Positions 34,822-43,796 of a stretch of DNA of 62,437 bases are shown one piece after another. Source of the DNA: Nitrospinae bacterium CG11_big_fil_rev_8_21_14_0_20_45_15 (GTDB lineage: Bacteria; Nitrospinota; Nitrospinia; Nitrospinales; VA-1); contig PCWG01000033.1 in NCBI GenBank assembly GCA_002787235.1, forward strand, positions 1-62,437, read 5' to 3'. Every line of letters starts with the position of its first letter. Positions within the stretch are counted from its first letter, which is position 1. Both the position numbers and the translations under genes were made by a program. The notes under the pieces were generated by a model. The model was given only the letters and a program-made list of their open reading frames with translations. It was not told where the DNA came from and ran no database searches.

Positions 34822-34831
34822 GAGAGCAGGA

Positions 34832-34860
34832 ATTGTAGGGTGCGTTCTTGGTAATGTCAA
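34832..34860 (-). promoter_or_regulatory. mpl: Near-consensus sigma-70 promoter of mpl
   Basis: On the minus strand TTGACA (34860-34855) and TACAAT (34837-34832) are separated by exactly 17 nt. Only 10 nt separate the -10 box from the mpl ATG, so transcription would begin about 3-5 nt before or at the start codon, implying a leaderless mRNA. Confidence 0.6.
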
Positions 34861-35196
34861 GAAAGTATGCAGAAGACGATAGTGTGTGTTATAGATGCGA
34901 TATAATACGCAAAATGGGTTTTGGAAATTGTCAGTTCAAGGAAGACAGAAGGTCGCTACCAAAGTGATTTCTTCATCATCTACCACAAAGGGGATCACAA
35001 GGTCAAAAGCGGTGACCAATAGCATTTTAAACTCCTGCGTGTCTTTCATCAAGTATTGAGGCAATCCAAGGTTAAATTTTAGAAATTCTGTATTCGTTTG
35101 GGGCAACTGTTTTCTATAGGGTCTTCAGCCGTCGCTGTTACCATGTACTGAGCCGATGCCGTTTGCGTGTGCTTGATAAGCAAAGAAGCCACGGTG
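34861..35196. other. Intergenic region with coding-like open frame
   Basis: No recognised gene. On the minus strand, the frame of the lipoprotein continues past its TGA for 23 codons to a second TGA (35125-35127) and then 62 codons to a third TGA (34936-34938). The last segment has a protein-like composition (ends EEITLVATFCLP). It may be a decayed gene or chance open frame. Confidence 0.3.
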
Positions 35197-35694
35197 TCAA
35201 TTGTTTTCTATTCTGGAAGATTTGAAAAAACTATCGAGGTCGGGTTGTACAAACCAGCGATCCTCTTTTAGAACCCATTTTTGTTTTATAATATGTGTTT
35301 CGAGCGTTACGCTTGGAGAAATGGTCATTTGATAGCTGAATATTGCTGATGCAGATTTGAAATCTTCGTCGTCGAGTGATTTTTTTGTCAGTGGTAATCC
35401 ATCCTCATTAAGAAATTCTAAATTGATCAGCGCACTGTCCATGAAGCGGACACGCTCATTGAAGGAATTAATTTTAGACATATATGCTTCCCTGAAATCA
35501 GGGTCGACGAGGTAAAGGACATGGTGTCCGGCCTGGCTTTCAAACTTTAGATTGAAGAGCCTGATATTATCGTCCAGTTGGTCTGCTGTTCGGGTGAACA
35601 TACCGGGGGTACAGGCGGTCAATGCAATACAAAACAGGTACAAAAAAATAAATGTTCTTAACGGTGAATATAAAATCAGGCGGATTGGGTTCAT
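35197..35694 (-). CDS. Hypothetical lipoprotein
   Basis: 165 residues with a lipoprotein signal ending in the lipobox ALTAC (Cys28). The mature part is mixed alpha/beta, acidic, with a C-terminal VLKEDRWFVQPDLDSFF segment typical of small NTF2-like or SIMPL-like lipoproteins, but I cannot assign it. It probably sits at the outer membrane. Divergent from the plus-strand methyltransferase. Confidence 0.7.
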   Translation of the reverse strand: MNPIRLILYSPLRTFIFLYLFCIALTACTPGMFTRTADQLDDNIRLFNLKFESQAGHHVLYLVDPDFREAYMSKINSFNERVRFMDSALINLEFLNEDGLPLTKKSLDDEDFKSASAIFSYQMTISPSVTLETHIIKQKWVLKEDRWFVQPDLDSFFKSSRIENN

Positions 35695-35843
35695 GAGATT
35701 CTCGTGTGATATGATGGCACCGTCTGTGACATTACAGGCGGAAGCCTGTGTTGATTATAAAGGAAGGAATCTTATTCTACAAATTTTGCGAGAGCACGAT
35801 TGAAAATAACGTTGCTCCCAAAACTTTCGAAAGCTGAACGATT

Positions 35844-36722
35844 ATGAAATCAAGAAGAAAAGTTCCTGCAAGGCAGACGGCAGGGAAAAGAACCCCGTCC
35901 AGACAAGTTCCCGGAAAAAGCGTCAAACCCAGATCGGCTCCACGTCAAGCCCCGGAAAGGGCAGAGTTGACAGATTGGGATCAGGCGGCAAGATGGTACG
36001 ACGCTTTGGTGGGACAGGAAGGGTCGGATTTTCAGAAGGACATCATCATGCCCGGTGTGTTTCGTCTGCTGGGATTGAAGAAAGGCGATCGTGTTTTAGA
36101 TCTGGCCTGTGGGCAAGGGGTATTTTCTCGATTCTTGTCACAGAAGGGATTGAAGGTGATCGGTCTGGATGCTTCTGAAGCCTTGATTCGACACGCACGT
36201 TCGCGTTCCACAGATTCAACTAAATATATGTGTTCCGATGCGGGCGACCGCGAGGCTCTTGCCGGGGAAAAATTTTCCGGTGTTGCCTGTTTAATGGCGG
36301 TCCAGAATATGGAGAATATTCAACCGGTATTTGAAAATATCGCCAGATGGCTTACGCCGGGCGGTCGCTTTGTGCTTGTCACGACGCATCCTTGTTTTAG
36401 GATTCCGCGTCAATCGCATTGGGGATGGGATGAGGATAAGAAAATGGAATACCGCAGGATGGATTTGTATTCATCGGAGACGGCGATTCCAATTTTCACT
36501 CCACCCATGCGCACGGAAGGGCCACACACATGGACGTATCACCGCCCATTGGCAAGTTATTTCTCAGCATTGAATAAAGCGGGACTCGCGGTTGTTGATT
36601 TGGAGGAGTGGACTTCTAACAAGTCGAGTCAGCCGGGGAAACGCGCGAAAGCTGAAAATCGTGCTCGGCGCGAGTTCCCCGTATTTTTGACTCTTGTTGC
36701 CACCCCGTTAAAGGAGGGATAA
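35844..36722 (+). CDS. Class I SAM methyltransferase with basic N-terminal extension
   Basis: Residues 1-40 are rich in Arg, Lys, Pro and Ser and probably disordered or nucleic-acid binding. The methyltransferase core follows with VLDLACGQGVFSRFL (about 77-91), GLDASE and LTPGGRFVLVTTHPCF. A late segment, GPHTWTYHRPLASYFSALN, matches SAM methyltransferases acting on small molecules. The substrate is unknown. The following gene lies 5 nt after the stop, with its own strong ribosome site inside the end of this gene. Confidence 0.82.
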   Translation: MKSRRKVPARQTAGKRTPSRQVPGKSVKPRSAPRQAPERAELTDWDQAARWYDALVGQEGSDFQKDIIMPGVFRLLGLKKGDRVLDLACGQGVFSRFLSQKGLKVIGLDASEALIRHARSRSTDSTKYMCSDAGDREALAGEKFSGVACLMAVQNMENIQPVFENIARWLTPGGRFVLVTTHPCFRIPRQSHWGWDEDKKMEYRRMDLYSSETAIPIFTPPMRTEGPHTWTYHRPLASYFSALNKAGLAVVDLEEWTSNKSSQPGKRAKAENRARREFPVFLTLVATPLKEG

Positions 36723-36727
36723 TTCCT

Positions 36728-37087
36728 GTGCCGAGCTACACTTACGAGTTGCCCGACCCTGCAAGATTATTGTCGCAGGCGAAGAAGAATGTCACCGGTT
36801 TGGGAGAAGGCTGGGATGAAATTGCGGTGCGTCTTCTGCAGGGCCATGTTGAATATCAGCCACTCCGCAATAATCCCATGCGTTCGGGATATGCATTTGT
36901 TTACCAGAAAGCCAAACTCAATCTCATTCTTTATTTCCCGGAAGAAGATTTCAACCGATTGCATGAATTTCTCGACAGCGAAAAACTGCAATTGCTAAGG
37001 GGTGCTTTTCAAACGGCAATACCTTCCCGCTCGGGCTACGATCTGCACGAATTCAAAATCAAAGGTATTCTGGAATCACCCACATAG
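36728..37087 (+). CDS. Small hypothetical protein
   Basis: 119 residues, no family recognised, no signal or membrane segment. It contains an internal QPLRNNPMRSGYAFVYQ segment and a LILYFPEEDFNRLHEFL stretch and looks like a compact alpha/beta domain. GTG start with AAAGGAGGG about 9 nt upstream. It is probably co-expressed with the preceding methyltransferase. Confidence 0.6.
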   Translation: MPSYTYELPDPARLLSQAKKNVTGLGEGWDEIAVRLLQGHVEYQPLRNNPMRSGYAFVYQKAKLNLILYFPEEDFNRLHEFLDSEKLQLLRGAFQTAIPSRSGYDLHEFKIKGILESPT

Positions 37088-37142
37088 CAATTTCAGAAAT
37101 TGAAAACGAGAATGCCTGGCTGGCATCAAGCCACACTGACCT

Positions 37143-38075
37143 TTAATATTTCAGATCGTTGCCAGCAAGGCTGAACTCTGTGTAAGCACGTTCGATATTC
37201 ATGTCAATCCATTTGTGTTTTTTCCAATCGGCATACTTTTCTTTAATCTTCGGACCGACAATGGTTTGTGTTTCTTCGAGCGTTTTACCTTGTTTGATCT
37301 GCTCAACCACCCAGGTCTTCAGGTTGATAAGATAGTGTTTCATCGCAATGACAATGGGTTTGCCACCGACTTCACCATGACCGGGGATGTAGATTTCGGC
37401 GCGAAGTAGCTCAAGGTCGTCAACGGCCTTGATCCAGTCTTCAACATAGCCGTCATTCATATAAGGGATTATTTTGTTGGAAACGAGATCGCCTGTGATG
37501 ACGGTTTGCAACTCGGGCATGAAAATGTAGCTGTCTCCATCGGTATGCCCTCTGCTATGAGCGATTTTTAATCGGTACCCGCCGAGAAAAATTTCAAGGT
37601 TGCCGTCGTAAATCAGATTCGGAGGGGTGACCTTTGTTTCTTCCAATCCTGGTAACTTGAAAGTTTTAAAAAGTTCGAGGTGCTCTTTGCCGCGGATTCC
37701 TGCCAAAATCTTGTGCACGTTTTTATGCGCGATGATTGTTTTACCTTCCAGAAAATACTGGTTTCCAAAAGTATGATCGCCGTGATAATGCGTATTGATC
37801 GTGTAAACGATTGGCGAATCGGTGCGTTGTCTGATCTCGCTCAAAATATGCTTTGCATCGTCTGGAGTGGTGCGCGTATCGACTACAATGACCCCGTTGT
37901 CTGTGATGATGAAGGTACTGTTCGAGTCTATCCCAGGGCCTCCAACGACAGTAAAAACCTTTGCGAGGGGATTAACGGTTTTTGAAACCGCAGGGGGGGC
38001 ATCTGCGAACGTGATGGAAGCAGATAACAATAATGCGAGGCCGACACTCACGCCCTTGAAAATGCTGGAAACCAT
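37143..38075 (-). CDS. Exported MBL-fold metallo-hydrolase (quinoprotein-relay/SoxH-like)
   Basis: A signal peptide (about 1-24) precedes an MBL domain with NTHYHGDHTFGN (zinc ligands), HSRGHTDGDS, TGDLVSN and IPGHGEVGG. Periplasmic MBLs of this kind are often found with quinoprotein or sulfur-oxidation systems, though neither is present here. It would hydrolyse a thioester or lactone-like substrate. Length 310 aa is normal. Confidence 0.85.
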   Translation of the reverse strand: MVSSIFKGVSVGLALLLSASITFADAPPAVSKTVNPLAKVFTVVGGPGIDSNSTFIITDNGVIVVDTRTTPDDAKHILSEIRQRTDSPIVYTINTHYHGDHTFGNQYFLEGKTIIAHKNVHKILAGIRGKEHLELFKTFKLPGLEETKVTPPNLIYDGNLEIFLGGYRLKIAHSRGHTDGDSYIFMPELQTVITGDLVSNKIIPYMNDGYVEDWIKAVDDLELLRAEIYIPGHGEVGGKPIVIAMKHYLINLKTWVVEQIKQGKTLEETQTIVGPKIKEKYADWKKHKWIDMNIERAYTEFSLAGNDLKY

Positions 38076-38130
38076 AGATAAAATACCTCGAAAAAAAGTT
38101 TATTTGACGCTAAAATTAGTAAAGAAAAAG

Positions 38131-38155
38131 CAAACGGGTAACTGATTCCCGTTTG
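38131..38155. promoter_or_regulatory. Inverted repeat upstream of sspB
   Basis: CAAACGGG and CCCGTTTG form perfect 8-bp arms with a 9-nt spacer in the 111-nt gap between the divergent MBL and sspB genes. It could be a regulator site or a leader hairpin before sspB. Confidence 0.4.
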
Positions 38156-38186
38156 GTAGATCCATTTTTTATGCTATTTTAACTCT

Positions 38187-38651
38187 ATGACTGCTGAAAA
38201 GAAAAATAAATATGATTTTCTCAACCATCTTCTCAGTGAAGGCGATGCAATGGTTTGTATCGACGCCCGACGAGACGATGTCGATGTCCCCAAATTGCAC
38301 AAAAATAATCCTTCGCTCAATTTGATTTTTAATCTGAATTTTCGACGTACCCTGGAAGTTCTTCCCGAAGGCATCTACGCTACCTTGGCATTCAATGGGA
38401 AACCCCACCAGTGTGTCATCCCGTTTGAAGCAATCTGGGCGATTTATGATCCTAGCATGAAACAGGGGCAGGTCTGGGAGGAAGATTTTCCCAAAGATAT
38501 CGACCCGCTTGAGTTTTCGGCTACAGGAGGACAAGTCCAAAGCCCTGATCCGAAAAAACCGAGCCAGGTTAAAAAGAATCCGGTTAAAAAGACTTTGCCC
38601 GGCTCGGATCGCCCTAAACGAGACCGAAGTCATCTCAGAGTCATCAAATGA
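38187..38651 (+). CDS. sspB: ClpXP protease specificity-enhancing factor SspB
   Basis: 154 residues. The SspB fold is recognisable from KYDFLNHLLSEGDAMVCIDAR, LHKNNPSLNLIFNLNF and IPFEAIWAIYDP. The very end, RSHLRVIK, matches the ClpX-binding XB peptide of known SspB (LRVVK), after a flexible basic linker. It tethers ssrA-tagged proteins to ClpXP. Both parts being present implies a functional adaptor. Confidence 0.9.
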   Translation: MTAEKKNKYDFLNHLLSEGDAMVCIDARRDDVDVPKLHKNNPSLNLIFNLNFRRTLEVLPEGIYATLAFNGKPHQCVIPFEAIWAIYDPSMKQGQVWEEDFPKDIDPLEFSATGGQVQSPDPKKPSQVKKNPVKKTLPGSDRPKRDRSHLRVIK

Positions 38652-38763
38652 ATGACAAACGCTGAGTTTGTTTTGTGCGTTTGATTGTTAACTTGATTTT
38701 ACGAGTGAACGTTTGAGAGTGCGTTGCGACGGGAAGTTTTGGAGTTCAGATCAATGAAGCAAC

Positions 38764-39966
38764 CTATTTGAGATTTGCTTTTATAAACTCAGCGATTTGC
38801 TCAAAATTTTTCAGGAATTCTTCTTCCGGGTGAGGATGGAACCGGAATGAAACAGCACCTTGGTGCCCGCCCCCTCCCATGCAATGTTCTTTGAAGGTCT
38901 CTTTTATCAAATCCTCGGTCTGACGCAGATCAAATCCATTGTAGTTCACCGCACGCCTTAATTTGAGAAAGATACAGTTTTGACCTTCTGCATTTTTACC
39001 TTCAAAAAACAGGGCACCAATTTTCTCGGATTTTTCAGGGACCAGATTGACAAGGTTGACACTCAATTCAGAAAACCAGTTGGTGTCAAAAGGGCGACAA
39101 CAGTCTTGTACTTTTTGATACGTGGAGCTGAGTAAATTCAGAATGCCCAGTCCTTCCTCGATAACAATGAGTTTTTCCAGTTGCTCAATGCAGGTTTCCT
39201 GCTCTTCGGAAAGTTGATCGAGAGCCTGGAGTATCTCTGCGGGATTTCTGAACTTGCTGGTGTGCCCTGTTTTGGGTGCATCGGGAGAAATGATCAGCCG
39301 GGTATTTTTTCCGAGAGCGTCACTCCAGCAATGAAGCCATTTGTCGTAGTCTTCCCTGAAATGAACGACTTTCCCACCGACGGTATCGCTCAGCAAGCCT
39401 GTGATCAAGGCCAGCAGGATATTGCGTCGCTCAAAAGGATTGGGCAGTTCCGGATTTTCTTTTTTGAAAAGTGTGAGTAGTTCACCGATGATCTCGGTAT
39501 TGGCATTGGCTTCCCGAAACAAATGGATGCTGTGATCGAGAATTTGTTCGCTGTCCGCTCCAAAGTGGTGGTCGATTTCAATCACTTTGTCGGCAGATGG
39601 CAGGATGTGTTTGGATAGCTCTGCGTAAAAGGGAACCAACTTGGTATTAGCGGTGTCACAAAAAACCAGGACTTCAAAATTACCACTCAATTCCTCAATA
39701 TGCTCAACACTTCGAACGACTTCGATTTCATTGTATTCAATGATTTTCCGAAAGTGGTCGAGATTGTCACCGAGCGTTTCTGAAATGAGCAAGCCGACTC
39801 TTTTACCGATGCTGGACAAGTAAAGGGATAAGGAAAGCATAGAACCCACGGAGTCAGGATCAATGTCTCCGCCAAAAAGAAAACTTTTGTTATCTTTGAG
39901 GATTTTTACAGCGGAATTGAGGTTTGCTTTCCAGTCCTCGCCTTTTATAGGTGTTTTAACGGTCAT
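38764..39966 (-). CDS. DHH-family phosphoesterase (NrnA/RecJ-like)
   Basis: 400 residues, DHH domain then DHHA1 domain. Motif I is FGGDIDPDSVGS (Asp34, 36, 38), where the usual first histidine is replaced by glycine; motif II FCDTANTK, motif III EIDHHFGA and the DHHA1 motif GGGGHQGAVSFR are intact. Relatives degrade short RNA (nanoRNA) or cyclic dinucleotides. The changed first metal ligand leaves activity uncertain. It stands alone between two minus-strand genes. Confidence 0.83.
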   Translation of the reverse strand: MTVKTPIKGEDWKANLNSAVKILKDNKSFLFGGDIDPDSVGSMLSLSLYLSSIGKRVGLLISETLGDNLDHFRKIIEYNEIEVVRSVEHIEELSGNFEVLVFCDTANTKLVPFYAELSKHILPSADKVIEIDHHFGADSEQILDHSIHLFREANANTEIIGELLTLFKKENPELPNPFERRNILLALITGLLSDTVGGKVVHFREDYDKWLHCWSDALGKNTRLIISPDAPKTGHTSKFRNPAEILQALDQLSEEQETCIEQLEKLIVIEEGLGILNLLSSTYQKVQDCCRPFDTNWFSELSVNLVNLVPEKSEKIGALFFEGKNAEGQNCIFLKLRRAVNYNGFDLRQTEDLIKETFKEHCMGGGGHQGAVSFRFHPHPEEEFLKNFEQIAEFIKANLK

Positions 39967-40100
39967 GTTAATCGGCAGTGCTTTTAGACTCGGATGTGAA
40001 TACGTTAGATGTATGTCAAAGGTTGTATTTTAAACCAAAAGATCAATAAAAACAATAGCTTTTAAGTGTGATGCCAAGGGTGGAATTACTGAAGGTTTCG

Positions 40101-40523
40101 TTATTCGACTCCCAGGTCCTGATCGAAAATTTCATTATAGTCGGAGTCATTTACGTTCAGATCCTCTGATCTGACCCAAGAGTAATCATCACCTTCGGTC
40201 AGACTGTCTTCTTCAAAATCAAAAGCACCTGCTTTTTTGGCTTCCTCTGGAATGGCAGAGTGGGGCAGTATGCGCAAATGCTGGCCCTGACAACGGCAAG
40301 CAGATTCGCCCTCTTTGAATTCTGCTGTTTTAAGAAGCAAAAGACTCATGCCACAATCGTCGCAAAAAATCTCATCATGAGTTTCGTTGAGATTGGGCGC
40401 AATGAGGCCCTCTCTGCATTGATTGCAGACCGGGAACATGTCTGGAGAATAATCCGGGACTACATTTTCGATACGACAGTCTTGACACATTACCATCAGA
40501 TCCCGAGGGTAGCCCGGATTCAT
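40101..40523 (-). CDS. Zinc-ribbon protein of unknown function
   Basis: 140 residues containing three CxxC pairs (CQDC, CNQC, CDDC) and a fourth Cys pair CRC, sufficient for two zinc ribbons, followed by an acidic tail of about 40 residues with Asp and Glu. No family is recognised. It is 28 nt after the ferritin-like gene, probably in the same transcript. Confidence 0.6.
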   Translation of the reverse strand: MNPGYPRDLMVMCQDCRIENVVPDYSPDMFPVCNQCREGLIAPNLNETHDEIFCDDCGMSLLLLKTAEFKEGESACRCQGQHLRILPHSAIPEEAKKAGAFDFEEDSLTEGDDYSWVRSEDLNVNDSDYNEIFDQDLGVE

Positions 40524-40551
40524 GATCGACTCCCTTTTAAACTTTTCAGCA

Positions 40552-40926
40552 TCAGGATTCAGATGAAGCTGGCATATCGCCGCCCATTTGGCCCATTATC
40601 TCAGCGCGTTTTTCAGGATCAGCCATGATCTCGCCCATTTTGGACATATCAATCCCCATAGCCGCAAACTGACCTGTGAAGGGGCATTTGCCTTTTGCTG
40701 GCTCAGGTGCAGACTCTTCCTTGGTATCAGTGGTTTCCAACTGCCCAGATTCGGCCACGATGATCCAGTGCAGGGTGTCGATTTGCTGATTTTTATCGCT
40801 GACGATTTTTTCTATCGTTTCGCGCATTTCACTGTTTTCTATGTTTGGGATGGCTTCCTTGTATTGTTCGAGAGCCTTTTTTTCCAGTTCGATTCCAGCT
40901 TTTAATGCTTTTATAATATTAGACAT
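40552..40926 (-). CDS. Ferritin-like helical protein with short Cys-containing tail
   Basis: 124 residues. The first ~60 form helices with ELEKKALEQYKEAI and DKNQQIDTLHWI, like the rubrerythrin/ferritin-like four-helix bundle, but only one or two iron-ligand Glu/His residues are visible, so metal use is uncertain. The C-terminal part has GKCPFTGQFAAMG and Met-rich, helical segments. Role unknown. Confidence 0.6.
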   Translation of the reverse strand: MSNIIKALKAGIELEKKALEQYKEAIPNIENSEMRETIEKIVSDKNQQIDTLHWIIVAESGQLETTDTKEESAPEPAKGKCPFTGQFAAMGIDMSKMGEIMADPEKRAEIMGQMGGDMPASSES

Positions 40927-41107
40927 GCCCGCTCCTGCAATTCAGGTTAAAATTTAATAGGAAATTGACTCAGTAGAATAGCAAAAAGTTTTCTGATAAA
41001 CAAGTCATTCTAGAGGGCCATTTTGAATCTGTCAAGATGATGGATCAAACTGATGCCACGGAAAATCAACTCCCGTATATCGGGGTTCTGTGTCATTTAG
41101 ATTGAGA

Positions 41108-42484
41108 TTATTTAAAATCTGCCCAGATAAAGGAAATAGGGGCCGGGGGTTGATGGAAAGCCTTTTGTAAATCTTTTTCCCTGTAGCCGATTTTTCTTAA
41201 TTTGGCGAAAGCTGTTTGTACTTCCGTTTCAGTAATATAAGCCACCGTATCGGGTACACCGTTAGGCTTTAGAGCTTGTGCCAGCTTGGCGACGCGCTTT
41301 TTTTGTTTTTTAGGTGCGTCTGGCAATGGCGGGTACTTGAGTTTTTCTGGATAGGGATTGTTGTAGCCGGGCCCGAGTGCGTGCAGAGTCTCCAACATTA
41401 AAACGTCGCGATCCCAAGGTTCCATTTCCATTGCTTGTGGGTGTTCCTGAACGATTTCTAATACGCTGACCACTGGCATATTTATATGCTTAGAAACACG
41501 TTGGTGTTGGTAATCGACCTGGGAGTTCTGGAAACCGAGTTTCTTTCCAACCTCGACTAAAAGTGGGAAATTCACCATATTGGTGTATTGCCCGCCGTAC
41601 AGGTTGAAATAAGGACGGCCTTCGGTATTGACTTCATTCATCGAAAACATTCCGTAGTCCATTCCGGTGTACCCCAGACCCTTGTCTTTCAATACGACCC
41701 GGGCTCTTTCCAGTGCAAGAAACGCTCCTGTGTTGACCGGGATGGGGATTTCTTCACCGGCAAGATCCAAGTGGATTTTAAGGACATCGCTATGGGGCCA
41801 ATCTTCAATTTGTGTGCGTGGAAAACTTCGCTCCCAATAAATATAGGGGAGAAAAGGCGGGCGTTCTGATAATGAAGTCAGATTTTTATCATTAAAATCT
41901 TTGCGGAACTGTTCAAACTCAATATCAACAAAAGATGGATCTATGAAAGGTTGCAGGTGCTCTTCATAATAGATGCCCTGATGTTTGAGGATGACTTTGG
42001 TTGCGAGGTCGTCCCAGATTTCATTGGAAATGATTTTATCGACACTGCCCGGCTCGAAGTCGTCAGATTGGCCTGCTGTGATTTGGATGGTGTCAAAACG
42101 TTCTTTATGTTCCTGTAGTCGGGGGTGGGCGCGAGCCCCTTTCAGAATTTCCAGAGAATAATCGCAGAGCAGGTAATGTAATTTGGGATAAACAAGCCCG
42201 TCTACATCAATCTGTTTCAATCTGCTTAGAAAGCAAGCCGCCAGATTGCCGTTACCGACCCCCCATTCGTGGAGCACGATTGGAACGTTTGTGATGTGTT
42301 TGGCCTGCTCAAAAAATTCATCGGCCAAAGCATGCGCCAGCCGGTGATCCCGACTGACGTAGGTTTGAAAATGATTGTGGATACCCGGTCCCTGTATTCC
42401 GTAGAAAATCGAATTGACATGGGTTTGCCAATGATCGGAAGGAAGAGACTCGCCTAAAGGCAAAAGATTGCTGGGACGTTGCAT
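41108..42484 (-). CDS. MidA/NDUFAF7-like SAM methyltransferase
   Basis: From the ATG at 42484 about 458 residues. The MidA-type features are FQTYVSRDHRLAHALADEF, the SAM motif HEWGVGNGNLAACFL, NEIWDDL and DYGMFS. MidA-family enzymes methylate arginine in complex I subunits in mitochondria; bacterial roles are unclear. The longer frame to 42586 would overlap the upstream TPR gene. Stop and start lie 22 nt apart, suggesting an operon with the TPR protein. Confidence 0.75.
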   Translation of the reverse strand: MQRPSNLLPLGESLPSDHWQTHVNSIFYGIQGPGIHNHFQTYVSRDHRLAHALADEFFEQAKHITNVPIVLHEWGVGNGNLAACFLSRLKQIDVDGLVYPKLHYLLCDYSLEILKGARAHPRLQEHKERFDTIQITAGQSDDFEPGSVDKIISNEIWDDLATKVILKHQGIYYEEHLQPFIDPSFVDIEFEQFRKDFNDKNLTSLSERPPFLPYIYWERSFPRTQIEDWPHSDVLKIHLDLAGEEIPIPVNTGAFLALERARVVLKDKGLGYTGMDYGMFSMNEVNTEGRPYFNLYGGQYTNMVNFPLLVEVGKKLGFQNSQVDYQHQRVSKHINMPVVSVLEIVQEHPQAMEMEPWDRDVLMLETLHALGPGYNNPYPEKLKYPPLPDAPKKQKKRVAKLAQALKPNGVPDTVAYITETEVQTAFAKLRKIGYREKDLQKAFHQPPAPISFIWADFK

Positions 42485-42506
42485 GAAGTGAGAGTCTTTC
42501 CAGAGA

Positions 42507-43619
42507 TCAGGAGAGCGCGCTTTCGGTTCCTGGCTGACTTTCCCCCATGGAACCTCCACCCGCATAACCACCAGATTGCGACACACCGCCGGGGATGTTG
42601 TTGTGGTTCACAGCATCGCCACTTGCACCCGCTCCCATAGGTTGTCCCTTCATGATTTCTTCATAACGCCGATAAGCGTCGTTCCCATCTTCTGTTCGGC
42701 CTACTTCTTTGTAGCAATTGTAGAGATTGAACCAAGCCAATGCATCGTGGTCATTCAGGGTTACGGCTTGTTTGAATTCCTTGATGGCTTTTTCGACACG
42801 GCCAATGGTGGCGTAGAGACTGCCCAGATTGGTGTGGGGGAGTGAATAGTCGGGTGAGAGTTCACTGGCTTTTTTGAATGCTCCAATGGCCTCGTCGATC
42901 ATATCCTTGGTGGAATAGCAACTGCCCAAATTGCAGTAGGCTTGTGGGTCCTTGTCATCCAGATCGACCACGCACAAGGCACTGTTCAGGGCTTCGTCGT
43001 AATTGCCTGAATTGAAGTAAGCGGTCGAAAGTGCCGAACGTAATTCTCTGTCTTCGGGATTGAACATCAATACTTTTTTCAAGGTGTTGATTTCTTCATC
43101 CAGTTTGCCGTATTGATCGTAAGCCGCGGCAAGGTTGGCATAGGCCAGAGTATCACCGGGATCAATCTCAATGACTTTTGAAAAACTGCGGATAGCGTTT
43201 TCAAAAAAATCTTTCAACATATAAACGCCGCCCAGATTGAAAAATATTTCTGGATCGTCGGGCGATAATTCGGCGGCCTTGTTGAGGGTGATGATGGCTT
43301 CATCTTCCTGATTATTCATGGCATAGGCCGTCCCCAGAAGTTTTTGCGCACGTGCTATATTTTTGTCTTTACTGACCACGACAACCAATTCTTTGATGGC
43401 GTCATTGAAGTTGCCTCCGTCCATGTACAGAGACCCCAGTTCCATCAGTAACTCAAGATTTTCAGGATCTTTTTTTAATTCCTTCTTGACCTCGCGGAAA
43501 CGTTTGGTGATCGCCAGCTCCCGCTTTGCTTCTTCAGGGTCTTTCACTCCAAGCTCTTCAAAGATCTCGGGGTGGATCTTCATTTTGATCCAGTCAGTGG
43601 GTTTTGTGGATTCGGACAT
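42507..43619 (-). CDS. TPR-repeat protein
   Basis: 370 residues, about eight tetratricopeptide repeats (from about residue 45 to 320), e.g. AQKLLGTAYAMNNQEDEAI, ELSPDDPEIFFNLGGVYM and LPHTNLGSLYATIGRVEKAI, then a Gly/Ser-rich tail. No signal peptide; cytoplasmic scaffold. It is directly upstream of the MidA-like gene, and the pair may act together on a protein substrate (inference). Confidence 0.88.
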   Translation of the reverse strand: MSESTKPTDWIKMKIHPEIFEELGVKDPEEAKRELAITKRFREVKKELKKDPENLELLMELGSLYMDGGNFNDAIKELVVVVSKDKNIARAQKLLGTAYAMNNQEDEAIITLNKAAELSPDDPEIFFNLGGVYMLKDFFENAIRSFSKVIEIDPGDTLAYANLAAAYDQYGKLDEEINTLKKVLMFNPEDRELRSALSTAYFNSGNYDEALNSALCVVDLDDKDPQAYCNLGSCYSTKDMIDEAIGAFKKASELSPDYSLPHTNLGSLYATIGRVEKAIKEFKQAVTLNDHDALAWFNLYNCYKEVGRTEDGNDAYRRYEEIMKGQPMGAGASGDAVNHNNIPGGVSQSGGYAGGGSMGESQPGTESALS

Positions 43620-43796
43620 ATATAGCCTTCAGCTCCTTTTACAAAAGGGAAGTCGATTGTTTGGTAAAATGATTCTAGGGGATATGCGCATCACTGTCAA
43701 CCCGCTCAATGAACAGAGAGTGTGAGCCTATTTCCCCATAATAACATTAGTCGGCAACTGAATTTTCTATTTTTTTTCACGGCTCTGAAAGGGGAT

